A stretch of 64,000 nt of DNA, taken from the NCBI GenBank assembly GCA_030041515.1, contig JASHNS010000014.1:1-64000 (forward strand), read 5' to 3'. The notes beneath the pieces are model-generated. The model was given only the letters and a program-made list of their open reading frames with translations, searched no databases and was not told the origin of the DNA. The first letter of the stretch is position 1. Each line of letters begins with the position of its first letter. Positions 60,545-64,000 of this stretch are shown piece by piece. The DNA comes from Acidobacteriaceae bacterium (GTDB taxonomy: Bacteria > Acidobacteriota > Terriglobia > Terriglobales > Acidobacteriaceae). Position numbers and translations under genes: made by a program.

Positions 60545-61297
60545 ATGAACGTCTCTACGACCTGCTACGACCTGCACCGCTTCGAGCTCTCCGACATGAT
60601 CGAGCTTGGCGGAACCCTTCGCCAGCTTCACTCCCAGGCCGACAGCATGGAAGAATCCGCTTCAGCCATCGTCCACTACCTCTACGAGCATCTCGTCGAT
60701 TCCGCCACTGGCGAGAAGAACTGCGCTCTCGCACGCTTGTTCAAGACCCATCGATTCGCCGAACTGGAACCCCGGCTACAGGATGTTGCCCGCCGCGCCT
60801 CAGGCAACGGCCCCGCCCTCAATGACGAAACCCGCTGCCTCACCCTCCTGGCAACCGCCGGCATGCGGCCCGAATGGAACCGCCGGGCAAGCTCTGCAGC
60901 GCACAAAGCGATTCCCCTTGTGACGGAAGAAGTGGTTCGTCAGGCGCCCATGGTTGCCCAGCTCATTCAGGGGTTCGGCCTCGACATCTCCCAGGTGGTC
61001 CGGCCCGACGTCACCCTCATGCTCGACGCGGATCAGCAGAACTACAACGTCTTCCACGTCCCCGAAGCCCCCGGCAGCGCCTTCGTCCCTGCCCAGGACT
61101 TCGTTCGCGACTGCGCCATCCGTTCCGTCCTCGGCTTCGGCGGCCTCTTTTCCTCCGGAGACCTCTTCGCCGTCATTCTCTTCTCCCGCGTCTATATTCC
61201 CCGCGAAACCGCAGAGCTTTTCCGCACCCTCGCGCTGAGCATCAAGCTGGCTCTGCTTCCCTTTGTCCGCGGCCGAATTTTTGCGAAGGAAGCCTGA
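60545..61297 (+). CDS. Conserved sensor-associated protein of unknown function
   Basis: A 250-residue cytoplasmic protein. The ATG at 60545 (MNVSTTCYDLHRFEL) is chosen from recollection that homologues begin here; the frame is open to a GTG at 60461, and neither has a good ribosome site. There are no known motifs; alternating helices and strands toward the end (VRSVLGFGG-like SVLGFGGLFSSGDLFAVILFSR) resemble GAF-type sensor domains. Two bases separate its stop from the GTG start of a PAS histidine kinase. It may be a detached sensory or scaffold domain of that kinase. Confidence 0.7.
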   Translation: MNVSTTCYDLHRFELSDMIELGGTLRQLHSQADSMEESASAIVHYLYEHLVDSATGEKNCALARLFKTHRFAELEPRLQDVARRASGNGPALNDETRCLTLLATAGMRPEWNRRASSAAHKAIPLVTEEVVRQAPMVAQLIQGFGLDISQVVRPDVTLMLDADQQNYNVFHVPEAPGSAFVPAQDFVRDCAIRSVLGFGGLFSSGDLFAVILFSRVYIPRETAELFRTLALSIKLALLPFVRGRIFAKEA

Positions 61298-61298
61298 C

Positions 61299-62522
61299 GT
61301 GGGCGCCGCGTCCGTCCGTGCCGACTTCGAAGTGGAGCGCCTGCGCTCGCAGGTCTCCACCCTCGAGCAGTTGCTCGCCGTCCACGAAAAAACGGCCCTC
61401 GAGCAATCGCGCCGCCTCGAAAACATCGTCAACAGCATCAGCGACGGCTTTTTCGTCCTCAGCCGCGAGGGGCGGGTAACGTATCTCAATCAGGTTGCGG
61501 CCGCGCTCTTCATGCGCATGGGCGCAGGCAGCAGCGATCTCCTGGGTCGGCCACTGTGGGCGAAGTTTCCCAATCTCGCCGGCGGGGCTGTCGAGCAAAA
61601 TTTCAGCCGCGCCATGCACGACCGCGCTCAAATCACCTTCGAGGCCCGCTTCGAGCCCGTTGACCTCCACCTCGAATTCCATGCTTATCCCTGGGAAGAC
61701 GGCCTCTCCGTCCTTTTTCAGGATGTCAGTGCGCGCAAGCTCAACGACCTCCGCCGTGAGCAGATGCAGATTGAGCTGGAGCGGCAGGTGCAGCTGCGCA
61801 CTGCCGATTTGCAGGCTACCCTCAGCGAGCTGGAGGCATTCAGCTACTCCGTCTCTCACGACCTCCGTGCTCCGCTCCGCAGTCTTGACGGCTTCAGCCA
61901 GGCCCTGCTTGAGGACTACAGCGACAGCCTCGAATCCGACGGCAAGCTCTACCTCGAGCGCATTCGCGCCAACGCCCAGAAGATGGCGCAGCTCATCGAC
62001 GCTCTGCTCCAGCTCTCCCGCGTCACCCGCGCTGAATTCAATCCCGCCCCAGTCGATCTCAGCGCCCTCGTCCGCCAGATCGCTTCAGATGTCCGCGCCT
62101 CCGACCCCCGCCGCGATTGCGAATTCACGATAGAGGACGGCGTCTCCGCCGAGGCCGATGCGCGCCTCATTGAAGTTGCGCTTCAAAACCTGCTGAACAA
62201 CGCCTGGAAGTTCAGCTCGCAGCGGCGCCAGACCCGCATCCAGTTCGGCGTGGCTCCGCACAACGGCGTGCTGGCCTGCTACATCCGCGACAACGGCGCC
62301 GGCTTCGACATGAAGTACAGCGAAAAATTATTTACCGCCTTTCAGCGCCTGCACGATGTGCGGGAGTTCGAAGGCACCGGTATCGGCCTCGCTACCGTCA
62401 ACCGCATCCTCAAGCGCCACGGCGCCCGTATCTGGGCCGAATCAGCACCTGGCCAGGGCGCTTGTTTCTACTTCACGCTCAACGGTCTCTCTGCCGAAGC
62501 GCCAAAGGCTAAATCCGCATGA
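61299..62522 (+). CDS. PAS-domain sensor histidine kinase, soluble
   Basis: A 407-residue kinase starting at GTG (61299) with AAGGAAG ahead. A short coiled coil (residues 8-40) precedes one PAS domain (about 42-150, IVNSISDGFFVLSREGRVTYLNQ). The phospho-acceptor is His187 in SYSVSHDLRAPLRSL, followed by a HATPase domain with NLLNNAWKFS and GTGIGLATV. There are no membrane helices. This is the kinase class often paired with Rcp1-like receivers, as in phytochrome systems, although no chromophore domain is seen. Its stop overlaps the receiver gene start by four bases. Confidence 0.92.
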   Translation: MGAASVRADFEVERLRSQVSTLEQLLAVHEKTALEQSRRLENIVNSISDGFFVLSREGRVTYLNQVAAALFMRMGAGSSDLLGRPLWAKFPNLAGGAVEQNFSRAMHDRAQITFEARFEPVDLHLEFHAYPWEDGLSVLFQDVSARKLNDLRREQMQIELERQVQLRTADLQATLSELEAFSYSVSHDLRAPLRSLDGFSQALLEDYSDSLESDGKLYLERIRANAQKMAQLIDALLQLSRVTRAEFNPAPVDLSALVRQIASDVRASDPRRDCEFTIEDGVSAEADARLIEVALQNLLNNAWKFSSQRRQTRIQFGVAPHNGVLACYIRDNGAGFDMKYSEKLFTAFQRLHDVREFEGTGIGLATVNRILKRHGARIWAESAPGQGACFYFTLNGLSAEAPKAKSA

Positions 62523-62953
62523 TCCTGCTCGTCGAAGACAATCCCGATCACGTCGCGCTCACCATCCGCGCCCTCAAGAAAAATCACATCGCCAATGAGG
62601 TGGTCGTTGCCAACGACGGCGCGCAGGCCATCGACATGCTCTTCGGGCGCGGCGACTTCGACGGCCGTCCTGTGACCCTGCCCTCCGTCGTTCTGCTCGA
62701 TCTCAAACTTCCCAAGGTCGACGGTCTCGAGGTTCTCCGCGCCCTTCGCGCCGAGGACCGCACACGCCTGCTCCCGGTCGTCATCCTCACATCTTCCGAC
62801 GAGGAGCAGGACATCCTGCAAAGCTACCGCTCCGGCGCCAACAGCTACATCCGCAAGCCCGTGGACTTTATGCAGTTTCTCGAAGCCACCAAACAGCTCG
62901 GCCTCTATTGGCTGGTCCTCAACGAAGGGCCGATCGCTGGCGGCAATGGATAG
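62519..62953 (+). CDS. Rcp1-type single-domain response regulator
   Basis: A 144-residue CheY-like receiver with acidic pair Glu6/Asp7, phospho-acceptor Asp61 (LLDLKLPKVDG), conserved Thr in ILTSSDE and Lys113 in YIRKPVDF. The long loop before Asp61 and the PVDFMQFL end are typical of the cyanobacterial Rcp1 group. There is no output domain, so it probably relays phosphate between the kinases on either side. ATGA overlap with the kinase gene, and an eight-base overlap with the next gene. Confidence 0.93.
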   Translation: MILLVEDNPDHVALTIRALKKNHIANEVVVANDGAQAIDMLFGRGDFDGRPVTLPSVVLLDLKLPKVDGLEVLRALRAEDRTRLLPVVILTSSDEEQDILQSYRSGANSYIRKPVDFMQFLEATKQLGLYWLVLNEGPIAGGNG

Positions 62954-64000
62954 AACTCTCCGCATTCTCAATCTCGAAGACGCCGAGGACGATTCCTGGC
63001 TGTTGCAGCGGCACCTGCATCGCGCAGGCTACCGCATCGCCCTGCGCCGCGAGCAAACCATCTCCGACTTCGAAAAGGCTCTGCGCGAGAGCAGTTGGGA
63101 CGTGATCCTCGCCGATTACTTCCTGCCCGGGTTCACCGCCCTCGATGCCCTCCGTATTGCCCGCCACTGCAGCACCGACGTCCCGTTCATTGTCGTCTCC
63201 GGCGCCGTGGGCGAACAGGCCGCGGTCGATGTCCTCCGCGAGGGCGCCGCCGATTATGTCATGAAGGATTCTCTCGCCCGCCTCGGCCCCGCCATCGAGC
63301 GGGAGATGCAGGAAGCCGAGGAGCGCCGCGCCCGCCGCACCGCCGAGGCCGCTCTGCGTGAAAGCGAAATGCGACTGCGTGGCATCCTGGACAATTCTCC
63401 GAACGCCGTATTTATGAAGGATGCCTCAGGCCGCTACCTGCTCGCCAATCGCTGTTATGAAATCTTCCTCGGTCAGTCGAGCGCGCAGATCCACGGCAAG
63501 ACCGATGCCGACCTCTTCCCGCCCGAGTATGCCGCCCTCGCCGCCGAAAACGAAGCCCGCGTCCGCGAGGCTTCTCAGCCCCTGCAGTTCGAAGAACGCG
63601 TCCCTTTTCACGATGGCGTTTACACGCTTCTCTCCAATCGCTTTCCTCTCTTCGATGAATCTGGTCGGCCCGACGGCCTCTGCGCCATCTGCACTGATAT
63701 CACCCACCGCATACAGTCCGAAGAAGCTCTGCGGCGATCGGAGAAACTCGCCGCTGCCGGCCGGCTTGCCGCTTCCATCGCCCATGAGATCAATAATCCC
63801 CTCGAAGCGCTGGTGAACCTCATCTACCTGGTTCGCCTGCAGCCCGAACTCGCCCCATCCACCTTCTCGCTTCTGCTCCAGGCCGAACAGGAGCTCGACC
63901 GACTCAGTCACATCGCTCGGCAGACCCTGGCCTTCTATCGCGAATCCGCGCGGCCAGCCACCATCAGCCTGCCCGACACCCTGCGCAGCCTCGTCTCGCT
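62946..64000 (+). CDS. Receiver-PAS-histidine kinase hybrid, truncated by the window edge
   Basis: The frame opens at ATG 62946 and stays open to base 64000, so the 3' end is missing. A receiver domain (residues 1-120, Asp57 in LADYFLPG) is followed by a PAS domain (about 135-245, LDNSPNAVFMKDASGRYLL) and a kinase start with the H box SIAHEINNPLEAL. An ATP-binding domain should follow outside the window. The receiver at the N terminus suggests it receives phosphate from the upstream kinase, possibly through the small receiver, giving a phosphorelay. Confidence 0.9.
   Translation, partial: MDRTLRILNLEDAEDDSWLLQRHLHRAGYRIALRREQTISDFEKALRESSWDVILADYFLPGFTALDALRIARHCSTDVPFIVVSGAVGEQAAVDVLREGAADYVMKDSLARLGPAIEREMQEAEERRARRTAEAALRESEMRLRGILDNSPNAVFMKDASGRYLLANRCYEIFLGQSSAQIHGKTDADLFPPEYAALAAENEARVREASQPLQFEERVPFHDGVYTLLSNRFPLFDESGRPDGLCAICTDITHRIQSEEALRRSEKLAAAGRLAASIAHEINNPLEALVNLIYLVRLQPELAPSTFSLLLQAEQELDRLSHIARQTLAFYRESARPATISLPDTLRSLVS

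Noticed and set aside
1-64000. tRNA, rRNA, CRISPR array, transposase, integrase or prophage genes
   Set aside because: Looked for in intergenic gaps and among the predicted proteins; none seen by eye. A tRNA or covariance-model scan could not be run.

Overview
The window reads as a chromosomal segment of an Acidobacteriota member, most likely class Terriglobia. This is inferred from the high-GC coding style, two very large Oar-type TonB-dependent receptors with an N-terminal carboxypeptidase-regulatory domain, many secreted glycosidases, several twin-arginine signal peptides and NtrC-type signalling. No rRNA, tRNA, CRISPR array, insertion sequence or phage gene was seen. Species cannot be fixed from the sequence alone.

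Layout. 1-5 kb: the end of an (alpha/alpha)6 glycosidase, a GH27 alpha-galactosidase with a ricin-type lectin tail, and a lipoprotein-like amidohydrolase. 5-15 kb, minus strand: an M13 metallopeptidase; a tightly coupled four-gene unit (secreted unknown protein, oligopeptide-type solute-binding protein, NtrY-like kinase, NtrC-like sigma-54 activator); and a cell-envelope unit (L,D-transpeptidase, small membrane protein, SPFH protein) preceded by a sigma-54-like promoter. 15.5-19.5 kb: an actinobacterial-style cytochrome bc complex (dihaem QcrC, three-helix Rieske QcrA, QcrB) with a divergent monohaem cytochrome c. 19.6-31.5 kb: an M61 peptidase, then a glycan module (TonB receptor, HGSNAT-like acyltransferase, GH18, GH31) with a LacI-type palindrome in the receptor promoter. 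31.8-33.9 kb: a frameshifted nuclease-like gene overlapping a Y-family DNA polymerase.

34-59 kb is a large carbohydrate-utilisation locus without SusCD. It holds a lactonase, mannonate dehydratase, SDR, ROK kinase, a two-domain phosphomannose-isomerase-like protein, an Oar-type TonB receptor, two DUF4185-like propellers, two Tat-exported (alpha/alpha)6 proteins, a tandem pair of cupin phosphoglucose-isomerase-like genes, an MFS sugar porter, a DeoR regulator, an esterase, a mutarotase-like protein and a Tat-exported GH31. Several promoters here share short motifs (AAACGATC-N-TTTTCTGG and CGCAAATGTTCT), which suggests a common regulon, possibly run by the DeoR protein encoded inside the locus. 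A hexose plus uronate glycan is the likely substrate class; the exact glycan cannot be read from the sequence.

59.4-64 kb: a HugZ-like FMN or haem protein, then a sensory operon (orphan sensor-like protein, PAS histidine kinase, Rcp1-type receiver, receiver-PAS-kinase hybrid) that runs off the right edge.
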